Source: Planctomycetaceae bacterium
Lineage (GTDB): Bacteria > Planctomycetota > Planctomycetia > Pirellulales > PALSA-1355
NCBI GenBank assembly: GCA_005773095.1
Contig: SXHT01000216.1
Coordinates: 1-13,163 of the forward strand
DNA length: 13,163 nt
Reading direction: 5' to 3'
Made by a program: the position numbers and the translations under genes. Positions within the stretch are counted from its first letter, which is position 1. Every line of letters starts with the position of its first letter. The notes below the pieces were generated by a model. It was not told the origin of the DNA and did no database searches. It worked only from the letters and a program-made list of their open reading frames with translations. Shown one piece after another: positions 1-5,675 of the stretch.

Positions 1-2
1 AC

Positions 3-116
3 TACCGCTATCCCGCCGAAATGCGGATTCCCGTGTACAACAAGCAGTGGCACAACCCGTATCCCGAAGGCCGCATCTGGCACAGTGGCCACCATTTCAT
101 TCTGGATACATTCTAA
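3..116 (+). CDS. C-terminal fragment of an unrecognised protein (5' end outside window)
   Basis: An open frame runs in from the left edge and stops at TAA (114-116), leaving 37 residues. The tail is rich in aromatic and charged residues, with several His and Trp (for example NKQWHNPYPEGRIWHSGHHF), and it ends in ILDTF. It has no membrane segment or motif I can assign. The composition looks like the end of a folded soluble domain rather than random translation, which is why I treat it as real. It is convergent with the M20 gene, and an inverted repeat lies between the two stops. I do not recognise the family. Confidence 0.5.
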   Translation, partial: YRYPAEMRIPVYNKQWHNPYPEGRIWHSGHHFILDTF

Positions 117-145
117 GCCCCGGTTCCTACCAACGGGAAGCGCCA

Positions 146-183
146 GCGAGGGAAATCCTGGATTCGGCCTCGACATCCCTCGC
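146..183. repeat. Inverted repeat between convergent gene ends
   Basis: GCGAGGGA (146-153) pairs with TCCCTCGC (176-183) around a 22-base loop. It lies between the stop of the left-edge gene and the stop of the M20 gene. There is no T-run after either arm, so it is not a textbook intrinsic terminator. It could still act as a bidirectional transcription barrier, or simply be one of the palindromic repeats common in this window. Confidence 0.4.
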
Positions 184-215
184 GAACGCTTTGGGTTAGG
201 ATGGGGCACGATGCT

Positions 216-1571
216 TCACTCAACCGCTGGTTGCAGCGCGAGCCGTTCCCCGGCTTGTCTTGCCAACTGATAGTAGGCTTCGCTGGCGAGCGTGAGCTGT
301 TCGATCTCGACCCATTCGTCCGACGTGTGCGCCTGCGCAATGGAGCCGGGGCCGAAGACCACGGTGGGAACGCCCGCCTCGGCGATGTTCGCGGCGTTCG
401 TGCCGTAGGGCACGCCCACGATTTCGCATCGTCCGCTCACATGACGCACAATCCGCTGCAGCTGTTCGGCGAGCGGGCCGTTGTGGGTTTCATTGAGGCC
501 CTGGCTTTCCGAGAACGGCTCGTCGTGTTGCACGAGCGGGTCGGCGCCTAGGCAATCGCGCAAATAATCGAGCACGTGCCGCCAGGCCGCCCGTGGGTCT
601 TCTCCCGGCAAGCAGCGGCGGTCGATTTCGATGGTGCAATGATCGGGCACGGTGTTTACGCTTATTCCGCCGCTAATTGTGCCCACGCTGAGCGTCGGTC
701 GTCCGCACAAAGGATGGTTGCCCAAGTTTTCCACGACATCGTGCTGATAGATTTCGAGTGCTTCAAGTACGCGGGCCATGCGAAATAAAGCGCTATCGCC
801 CAATTGCGGCTGAGAACTGTGCGCCGCGCGGCCAATCGCGTGGCAGCGCCAGCGCACGACTCCCTTGTGGGCCACGACGACGTTGAGTTCGGTCGGTTCG
901 GCGACGATTGCCAGATCGGGCTTGCGCGGAAGGAATTCGATCGTTTCTCGCTTTCCGCCGCTGGGGGGGAGAGAGTTGGGGTGAGGGGGCTTGATCGCCG
1001 CGGTCCCAGTTCCCCCCACTCCGGACCCCCGGGTATCCTCGGGGCGCCGCTGCGGGAAGAGGGGAGATGTCTGCTTGCCGGCTTGCCAGAGCAGCGGCAG
1101 CGCTTTCGCACCGCTGAATCCAAACTCCTCATTGACCGTGCAGACCATGAGCACCGTGGGCATGCCACGCGGCCGCTCTTCCACCAGCCGCGAGAAAGCG
1201 ACGAGCATTGCCGCCATGCCCCCCTTGATGTCGCATGCGCCGCGTCCATAGAGCCGACCGTCGCGCACAATCGGCTTCCACGGGTCGATCGTCATGCCGG
1301 TGACCGGCACGGTGTCCTGATGGGCTTCGAGCATCACGAGCGTGCCACCCGATTCAGCGGACCGATCTCCATCGAGACGGGCCACAATGTTGTCGCGCCA
1401 CGGCGCGACAGGCTGACGCAGATAAGGCACTCGCAGGCGTTCAAAAAGCTTCTGCAGATAATCGGTCACCTGGTGCTCAAAAAACTCGCGCCCCGACACC
1501 TCGCGTCCCATGGGGTTCACACTCGGCAAGGCTACCAGGTCGGAAAGCGTTTGAACGATTTCGAGGGGCAT
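216..1571 (-). CDS. M20-family metallopeptidase/deacylase (ArgE/DapE-like), with in-frame insertion
   Basis: A 451-residue, probably cytoplasmic two-metal hydrolase that should cleave an N-acyl or peptide amide bond. Visible M20 signatures are H84-x-D86 in LEAHQDTVPV, bridging D114 in GRGACDIKGG, catalytic base E148 with ligand E149 in VNEEFGFSG, ligand E225 in IVAEPTE, and late ligand H415 in GSIAQAHTSDEW. The dimerisation (lid) domain is roughly 235-345. I start at ATG 1569-1571 (MPLEIVQTLSDL) because homology-like sequence begins there and AGGG lies 8 bases upstream; the frame stays open 32 codons further but reads as non-protein. Residues about 165-216 are a low-complexity Pro/Gly/Arg insertion, apparently repeat-derived, between the EE motif and the next ligand. 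The substrate (acetylornithine, succinyl-diaminopimelate or a dipeptide) cannot be told from sequence. It is divergent from nuo and probably functionally unrelated. Confidence 0.88.
   Translation of the reverse strand: MPLEIVQTLSDLVALPSVNPMGREVSGREFFEHQVTDYLQKLFERLRVPYLRQPVAPWRDNIVARLDGDRSAESGGTLVMLEAHQDTVPVTGMTIDPWKPIVRDGRLYGRGACDIKGGMAAMLVAFSRLVEERPRGMPTVLMVCTVNEEFGFSGAKALPLLWQAGKQTSPLFPQRRPEDTRGSGVGGTGTAAIKPPHPNSLPPSGGKRETIEFLPRKPDLAIVAEPTELNVVVAHKGVVRWRCHAIGRAAHSSQPQLGDSALFRMARVLEALEIYQHDVVENLGNHPLCGRPTLSVGTISGGISVNTVPDHCTIEIDRRCLPGEDPRAAWRHVLDYLRDCLGADPLVQHDEPFSESQGLNETHNGPLAEQLQRIVRHVSGRCEIVGVPYGTNAANIAEAGVPTVVFGPGSIAQAHTSDEWVEIEQLTLASEAYYQLARQAGERLALQPAVE
925..1075 (-). repeat. Repeat-derived block inserted in frame in the M20 gene
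   Basis: The block encodes about residues 165-216 of the M20 enzyme. On the minus strand it contains CCCTCACCCCAACTCTCTCC (968-987), which resembles a dispersed repeat that I recall as common in bacterial genomes, plus G/C-rich sequence around 1015-1060. The protein reads as low complexity (PHPNSLPPSGGKRE), while the sequence on either side matches the family well. The boundaries are approximate. The frame is kept and no stop is introduced. Confidence 0.6.
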
Positions 1572-1585
1572 CTTATGAGCCCTAA

Positions 1586-1669
1586 TCAACAAGGATGGAA
1601 AACACCGGTCAGCTTGCGATTGTGCAGAATGACCTCGGCGTTCACCAGGGCAATACGGCCAAACCACGA
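1586..1669 (-). pseudogene. Possible 3' relic of a lost gene
   Basis: Read on the minus strand, this stretch has a coding-like run (FGRIALVNAEVILHNRKL then TGVFHPC) that ends in TGA at 1586-1588, just upstream of the M20 start. Codon third positions are GC-rich, as in the neighbouring genes. Further upstream on that strand the frame runs straight into the palindromic element at 1671-1810, so no genuine 5' part exists here. It may be the stub of a gene truncated when repeats accumulated. It could equally be non-coding DNA that looks like protein by chance. Confidence 0.2.
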
Positions 1670-1670
1670 T

Positions 1671-1810
1671 GGTAACCGTTCACGGGCCGGGGACTGGCTC
1701 ATTTTCCCGGTGAATTTGCGAGAGGTGTGCCCTGCTGTTGGGCGGTTGCCCAACGTGGTTCCCGGGAAAATGTGCCTGTCCCCCCCTCTCTTGGCCCGTG
1801 AACGGTTACG
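1671..1810. repeat. 140-bp imperfect palindrome (REP/BIME- or MITE-like element)
   Basis: The left arm (1671-1714) and the reverse complement of the right arm (1759-1810) share GTAACCGTTCACGGGCC exactly. They then share GGGGAC-W-GGC-W-CATTTTCCCGG with only two T/A differences; the right arm has about 7 extra bases between the two blocks. The centre holds its own hairpin, GTTGGGC (1737-1743), a 4-base loop, and GCCCAAC (1748-1754). No ORF inside it is credible. This layout fits a non-autonomous palindromic element such as a REP doublet mobilised in trans by an IS200-like (Y1/RAYT) transposase. That mechanism is inference, since no transposase lies in the window. Confidence 0.75.
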
Positions 1811-1826
1811 CGAAATCAATAAATTG

Positions 1827-1958
1827 TGGCCGGCAAAGCCGGCTCCGCGTACTGAACACTGGCCGGCATAGCCGGCCCTACGCACGGAACTCTGGCCGGC
1901 ATAGCCGGCCCTACGCGCTGTACTCTGGCCGGCATAGCCGGCCCTACGGCGGCTAACT
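1827..1958. repeat. Four tandem 33-bp units with a GGCCGGC hairpin core
   Basis: Units begin at 1827, 1860, 1893 and 1926, exactly 33 bases apart. The core TGGCCGGC-AWA-GCCGGC is followed by CCTACG in units 2-4; unit 1 diverges after the core. Each core forms a perfect 6-7 bp stem with a 3-base loop. The bases between cores are less conserved. Because 33 is a multiple of three, the array is open in several frames and mimics a peptide repeat, but nothing supports translation. The same core recurs at 10263-10417, mostly in the opposite orientation. Confidence 0.9.
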
Positions 1959-2062
1959 GCTCCGCCCTCACCGGGGCGTGGCCACCATTGACCGCTGCCC
2001 GGTCGAGACACTACGATGCCTCGGCGTATCCCCGCCCAAGGGGGTATTTACTGGCCGATTGA

Positions 2063-2080
2063 TTGTGACAGAATTCACAA
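2063..2080. promoter_or_regulatory. Candidate CRP/FNR-family operator upstream of nuoA
   Basis: TTGTGACAGAATTCACAA contains TGTGA-N6-TCACA with both half-sites perfect and one extra matching base on each side. This is the consensus geometry known for CRP-type regulators. Its centre is about 134 bases upstream of the nuoA ATG, in the only stretch of the divergent gap (1959-2205) not taken up by repeats, so a role in operon control is plausible. No convincing sigma-70 promoter is properly spaced from it. Activator, repressor and ligand are all unknown. Confidence 0.45.
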
Positions 2081-2205
2081 AGTACGCGATCCGATCGCTG
2101 CCAGTCTGGCCCGAAGCGGTGGGCGTGTTGAATCGCAATGTCCGAGATTTAGCGATGGCGACTTCGGGGGTATTCCGCGGCACCGACCAGGCCTGATCAA
2201 CCTCC

Positions 2206-2601
2206 ATGCAGCTCTTCCTGCCCATTTTGATGTTTGTCGCGGCCTCGACGGTTTTAGCTGGCGGGCTGTTATTCTTGGGCGGGCTGATCGGCCCGTCCCG
2301 GGCGGGCAAAGTAAAAGAGATGCCGTACGAAAGCGGCATGGATCCGATCCACGACACTCGGCGTCGGTTTGATGTGCGGTTTCATTTGGTGGCGATTGCC
2401 TTTTTGATTTTCGACGTGGAACTTTTGTTCCTTTATCCGTGGGCGGTGGCCAGCCGGAATCCTCAGGGCATCGATGCCGCAGTCTCGGCCGGATTGATTG
2501 GCAGTCGAGGATTGGTGTTCGCGGAAGTGATCGTGTTTATCGCACTCTTGGCGCTGGGCTTTGTGTATGCCTTGCGCAAGGGGGTGTTTCAATGGCGCTA
2601 G
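2206..2601 (+). CDS. nuoA: NADH-quinone oxidoreductase subunit A
   Basis: A 131-residue membrane subunit of complex I, of usual family length. It has three hydrophobic segments at about 5-29, 61-80 and 102-122. The loop after the first carries the family motif MPYESGMDP (39-47), and the second segment carries FDVELLFLYPWA (69-80) with its conserved acidic pair. NuoA wraps around NuoH near the quinone entrance and its loop helps shape the interface with the peripheral arm. The ATG at 2206 is the only start that gives a normal N-terminus. No Shine-Dalgarno site precedes it. It opens the operon and its last 10 bases overlap nuoB. Confidence 0.97.
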   Translation: MQLFLPILMFVAASTVLAGGLLFLGGLIGPSRAGKVKEMPYESGMDPIHDTRRRFDVRFHLVAIAFLIFDVELLFLYPWAVASRNPQGIDAAVSAGLIGSRGLVFAEVIVFIALLALGFVYALRKGVFQWR

Positions 2602-3170
2602 AGCTGCCGGAAAACGTGGTCGTCAGCAAGCTCGACGAACTGGCCAGTTGGTGCCGCAAGAACAGCTTGTGGCCCATGCCCTTTGCCACCGCCTGTTGCG
2701 GCATCGAATTGATGGCCACCGGGGCGAGCAAGCACGATCTGGCCCGATTCGGCGCCGAGGTGTTTCGCTTCAGCCCGCGGCAGTGCGACCTGATGATCGT
2801 CGCCGGGCGCGTGGTGATGAAAATGCTGCCTGTGCTGCAGCGGATCTGGCAACAGATGCACGAGCCCAAGTGGTGCATCTCGATGGGAGCTTGCGCCTCA
2901 ACCGGCGGCGTCTTCGACACCTACAGCGTGGTGCAAGGGATCGATCGGTTTATTCCCGTCGATATGTACGTGCCCGGTTGCCCGCCGCGGCCTGAGCAGT
3001 TGATCCAGTCGATCATTGATCTGCAGGACAAGATTCAGCGCGAAGGCACGCTCACGGGTCGTGAGTTTGAAACGGCGGCGCGGCAGAAGCCGAAGCGGGC
3101 GCTGATCGAACTGCCGATTCTGCCGTCACGGCATTGGGACTCGAGGCTGAGGACTCTGGGTATACATTAG
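2592..3170 (+). CDS. nuoB: NADH-quinone oxidoreductase subunit B (cluster N2)
   Basis: A 192-residue peripheral-arm subunit that carries N2, the last Fe-S cluster before quinone. The ligands are the tandem Cys pair C35-C36 (FATACCGIEL), C101 (SMGACASTGG) and C130 (VPGCPPRPE), spaced as in E. coli NuoB. The ATG at 2592 lies inside the end of nuoA with AAGGGGG (2578-2584) seven bases upstream, which fixes the start; the frame stays open further upstream but only as a shadow of nuoA. After about residue 150 the C-terminal tail is polar and weakly conserved. The TAG stop (3168-3170) falls inside the first palindromic repeat of the B/C spacer, so the repeat may have set the end of the protein. Confidence 0.97.
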   Translation: MALELPENVVVSKLDELASWCRKNSLWPMPFATACCGIELMATGASKHDLARFGAEVFRFSPRQCDLMIVAGRVVMKMLPVLQRIWQQMHEPKWCISMGACASTGGVFDTYSVVQGIDRFIPVDMYVPGCPPRPEQLIQSIIDLQDKIQREGTLTGREFETAARQKPKRALIELPILPSRHWDSRLRTLGIH

Positions 3171-3290
3171 CCCCGTAGGGGCGGAATATCTTAGCCCACG
3201 TCGTGAGTCGTGGGCTAAATGGAGTAATAAGAACGGTTTTAGCCCCGTCGGGGCGAGATATGCCGCCCCCGCGGGGCTGATGCAGCAACA
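3168..3290. repeat. Cluster of palindromic repeats between nuoB and nuoC
   Basis: Three kinds of hairpin sit in a row. GCCCC-GTA-GGGGC is at 3170-3182, with a near-copy GCCCC-GTC-GGGGC at 3242-3254. A perfect 10-bp stem, TTAGCCCACG pairing with CGTGGGCTAA around 8 bases, is at 3191-3218. CCCCGCGGGG is at about 3267-3276. The two GCCCC copies share flanks of the type TTAGCCCCGTnGGGGCG followed by an AT-rich stretch. No T-run follows any stem, so these are repeats rather than clear terminators. Transcription must pass through them to reach nuoC. Confidence 0.85.
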
Positions 3291-3293
3291 CCA

Positions 3294-3791
3294 ATGATTC
3301 AACTCGCTTCGCTCGACGCCCTGAAAGCCGCCTTTCCGACAGTCTCGATCAGCGAGTTTCGCAATCAGATGCGCGCGGTCGTACCGCCGGCCGAGATTTA
3401 CGACTCGCTTGAATTCTTGCGCGACGATCGCGAGTTCGAATTGCTGGTCGACATCACGTGCGTCGATTATCTGACGTTTCGCGATGCGGAACATCGGTTT
3501 GGCCTGGTCTATCTGCTGGCCGGCATCGAAACCAACGAGCGGCTGACCGTGCGATGTTTCCTCGACGAACCGAAACTCACGGTGCCGTCGGTCGTGCCGC
3601 TCTGGGAAGGCGCCAACTGGATGGAGCGTGAGGTGTACGACATGTTCGGCATCGAGTTCGAAGGTCATCCCGACCTGCGCCGGATCTTGCTGCCCGACGA
3701 GTTTACTGCCTTTCCGCTTCGCAAGGATTACCCGATGCAGGGTCGCGGCGAACGGCATAATTTTCCCGTCTTGCGGCGGAATATGGCTTAG
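3294..3791 (+). CDS. nuoC: NADH-quinone oxidoreductase subunit C
   Basis: A 165-residue soluble 30-kDa-type subunit that packs against NuoD and NuoB in the peripheral arm; it binds no cofactor. The diagnostic motif WMEREVYDMFGIEFEGHP (109-126) continues into LRRILLPDEF, and the usual C-terminal FPLRKDYPMQG follows. The length matches stand-alone NuoC, so this is not a NuoCD fusion. The ATG at 3294 directly follows the repeat cluster and has no Shine-Dalgarno site. The stop at 3789-3791 is followed by in-frame TTG and, after one more codon, the nuoD ATG. Confidence 0.97.
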   Translation: MIQLASLDALKAAFPTVSISEFRNQMRAVVPPAEIYDSLEFLRDDREFELLVDITCVDYLTFRDAEHRFGLVYLLAGIETNERLTVRCFLDEPKLTVPSVVPLWEGANWMEREVYDMFGIEFEGHPDLRRILLPDEFTAFPLRKDYPMQGRGERHNFPVLRRNMA

Positions 3792-3797
3792 TTGAAT

Positions 3798-5054
3798 ATG
3801 GCACTGACCCAAGTACGGACGCTTGAAAATCGCCTGGCCGAGGGGGACTTTTCGTCTTCGATCGAGGGCCTGACCGAGCATGATTATCAGTGGACGCTCA
3901 ACTTTGGTCCGCAGCATCCGGCGACGCATACCACGTTGCGGTTGGTGCTCAAGCTGGAAGGGGAGCGCGTGGTCGATGCGGTGCCGGATATCGGTTATTT
4001 GCACTCCGGCTTTGAGAAGATCGGCGAGCATCTCAACTACAACCAGTATGTCACGGTCACCGACCGGATGAATTACATCTCGCCGATGGCCAATAATGTG
4101 GCCTGGCACTGCGCGGTCGAAACACTGCTGGGCATTGAATTAACGCCACGCTGCAAGTACATCCGCACGATCATCGCCGAGCTGGCCCGGATCAGCGATC
4201 ACTTGCTCTGCAACGGAGCGGTGGGGCTCGACACGGGCGCGTTTACATTTTTTCTCTACGCGTTCTACCAGCGCGAGGTAATTTACGACATTTTCGAGAC
4301 GCTTTGCGGCGCCCGCTTCACCAACAGCTACACCCGTGTTGGCGGCGTAATGTACGACATCACGCCGCTGGTGACCGAGAAGATTCGCACCTTCGTGAAG
4401 AACCTTCCCAAGACACTCGACGATATGGATCGGCTGCTCAATCGCAACCGGATCTTTGTCGATCGCACCAAAGGCGTCGGCGTGCTGACGCGCGAGGAGG
4501 CGATCCATCGCAGCGCCACAGGTCCCATTGCCCGGGCCAGCGGTGTGACGCGCGATCTGCGCAAAGACGAGCCGTACCTGGCCTACAAAGACTTCGATTT
4601 CCAGGTCTGCGCGGCGAAATCGGGCGATTGTTTTGCCCGCTACCTGGTGCGTCAGGCCGAGATGCGCGAGAGCCTGAAGATTGTTGCCGCGGCGGTTGAG
4701 AATATTCCGGCCGGTCCCGTGAATGTGGGAATCGACGAGCGCGTGGCAATTCCCACCAAGCAGCAGGTTTACCAAACGATCGAAGGCACGATCAGCCACT
4801 TCGAGTTGACGATGAGCAATCGCGGCTTCGAAGTGCCACACGAAGAAAGCTACACGGCCACCGAGGCCCCCAACGGCGAGTTGGGATTCTATCTGGTTGG
4901 CGACGGAAGCGACGTGGCCTACCGCGCCCGTTGCCGGCCGCCGAGTTACATCCATTTTGCGATCTTCCCGCACCTCATCCAAGGACACACGCTGAGCGAC
5001 GTGGTCGCGGTGCTGGGTAGTTTGAACATCATCGCGGCAGAGCTAGACAGGTAA
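3798..5054 (+). CDS. nuoD: NADH-quinone oxidoreductase subunit D (quinone-site subunit)
   Basis: A 418-residue 49-kDa-type subunit that forms the quinone-reduction pocket with NuoB and NuoH. The N-terminal GPQHPATH (37-44) supplies the conserved pocket histidine (H44 by homology). YLHSGFEKIGE (67-77) and TDRMNY (88-93) follow, the latter ending in the conserved quinone-binding tyrosine. The C-terminus SLNIIAAELDR is typical. I chose the ATG at 3798 over the TTG at 3792, which abuts the nuoC stop, because ATG is the stronger codon and no Shine-Dalgarno site favours either. The six-base gap to nuoC implies translational coupling. No irregularity seen. Confidence 0.97.
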   Translation: MALTQVRTLENRLAEGDFSSSIEGLTEHDYQWTLNFGPQHPATHTTLRLVLKLEGERVVDAVPDIGYLHSGFEKIGEHLNYNQYVTVTDRMNYISPMANNVAWHCAVETLLGIELTPRCKYIRTIIAELARISDHLLCNGAVGLDTGAFTFFLYAFYQREVIYDIFETLCGARFTNSYTRVGGVMYDITPLVTEKIRTFVKNLPKTLDDMDRLLNRNRIFVDRTKGVGVLTREEAIHRSATGPIARASGVTRDLRKDEPYLAYKDFDFQVCAAKSGDCFARYLVRQAEMRESLKIVAAAVENIPAGPVNVGIDERVAIPTKQQVYQTIEGTISHFELTMSNRGFEVPHEESYTATEAPNGELGFYLVGDGSDVAYRARCRPPSYIHFAIFPHLIQGHTLSDVVAVLGSLNIIAAELDR

Positions 5055-5060
5055 TTGCTG

Positions 5061-5558
5061 ATGTCTACGGCAACGCATACCCGCATTCTCACCGACGAAA
5101 TGATCGCCGAGATCAAAGCGTTCTTTCCGCGCTATCCTTCGCGGCAAGCGGTGACGTTGCCGGCGCTACACGTCGTCAACGAAAAGCTGCGCTGCGTGCC
5201 GTTGCAGGCGGTCGTGGAAATTGGGGAACTGTTGGAGCTCCCCCCGGCAGTCGTGCAGGACACGCTGTCGTTCTATGGTTACTTCAAGCAGGATGCCCCG
5301 CACGGCGAAACCCGCGCCTGGGTCTGTCGCTCGATCAGCTGTGCTCTGCGCGGAGCGGACGAGATTCTCGATCACATGTGCAAGGTGGCCCGCATGCATC
5401 CGGGCGAGTGTTCCCCCAACGGCAAGCTGACGATCGAGTTTGCCGAGTGCTTAGGGGCTTGCGAAATGGCCCCCTGCATGCTTACCGGCGAAGTGCTACA
5501 CAAGGATTTGACCAAGGAATCTGCGGAACGGTTTGTGAAGGACCTGATAGGAAAGTAG
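5061..5558 (+). CDS. nuoE: NADH-quinone oxidoreductase subunit E ([2Fe-2S] N1a)
   Basis: A 165-residue thioredoxin-like ferredoxin subunit of the NADH-input module. The N1a ligands are C89-x4-C94 (WVCRSISCALRG) and C130-x3-C134 (ECLGACEMAPC), the standard spacing. The N-terminal helical region (about 10-75) includes the family pattern FPRYPSRQAVTLPALHVV. The ATG at 5061 is preferred over TTG at 5055; a weak AGG lies nine bases upstream. The gap after nuoD is six bases. The TAG stop (5556-5558) is immediately followed by a GGCACAC hairpin repeat. Confidence 0.97.
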   Translation: MSTATHTRILTDEMIAEIKAFFPRYPSRQAVTLPALHVVNEKLRCVPLQAVVEIGELLELPPAVVQDTLSFYGYFKQDAPHGETRAWVCRSISCALRGADEILDHMCKVARMHPGECSPNGKLTIEFAECLGACEMAPCMLTGEVLHKDLTKESAERFVKDLIGK

Positions 5559-5675
5559 CAGGCACACGGAGTGTGCCGTCCGCGAATTGTGAGTGGTCCG
5601 TTTTTCGAGGCGCCGGCGACGGCACCGACCCGAAGGGTGCCCCGAGTGCCCGCGACAGGACACTAAAAATTCACC
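5559..5675. repeat. nuoE-nuoF spacer with two hairpin repeats
   Basis: GGCACAC-GGA-GTGTGCC (5561-5577) is a perfect hairpin starting two bases after the nuoE stop. GGCACC (5621-5626) pairs with GGTGCC (5636-5641) around nine bases. A short T-run (5601-5605) lies between them but not directly after a stem, so I do not call a terminator. The 117-base gap is otherwise featureless and gives nuoF only a distant AGGA. Confidence 0.8.

Noticed and set aside
804..1871. Long plus-strand ORF over the M20 gene
   Set aside because: It runs antisense to the M20 motifs and on into the palindromic repeats. Its translation is Arg/His-rich with no recognisable domain.
1827..1958. CRISPR array or translated 11-residue peptide repeat
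   Set aside because: The repeat core is a short hairpin and the intervening bases are only about 12-15 and partly similar, unlike spacers. No cas genes are present. The 33-base period keeps frames open by arithmetic, and no start or ribosome site supports translation.
1988..2017. Sigma-70 promoter TTGACC-N18-TACGAT upstream of nuoA
   Set aside because: Two hexamers with several mismatches occur easily by chance, and the position does not fit well with the CRP-like site. Too weak to annotate.
1978..2196. 72-codon leader ORF ending 9 bases before nuoA
   Set aside because: It begins at GTG without a ribosome site, contains the CRP-like palindrome, has codon use unlike its neighbours, and encodes no recognisable domain. 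A conserved leader peptide in relatives would reopen it.
2439..2591. Extended nuoB start upstream of 2592
   Set aside because: The upstream part overlaps nuoA in another frame. The ATG at 2592 has a good Shine-Dalgarno site and gives Cys spacing and a length typical of NuoB.
3191..3218. Intrinsic terminator between nuoB and nuoC
   Set aside because: The stem is strong but followed by ATGGAGTAAT rather than a T-run. Terminating here would cut off the rest of the operon.
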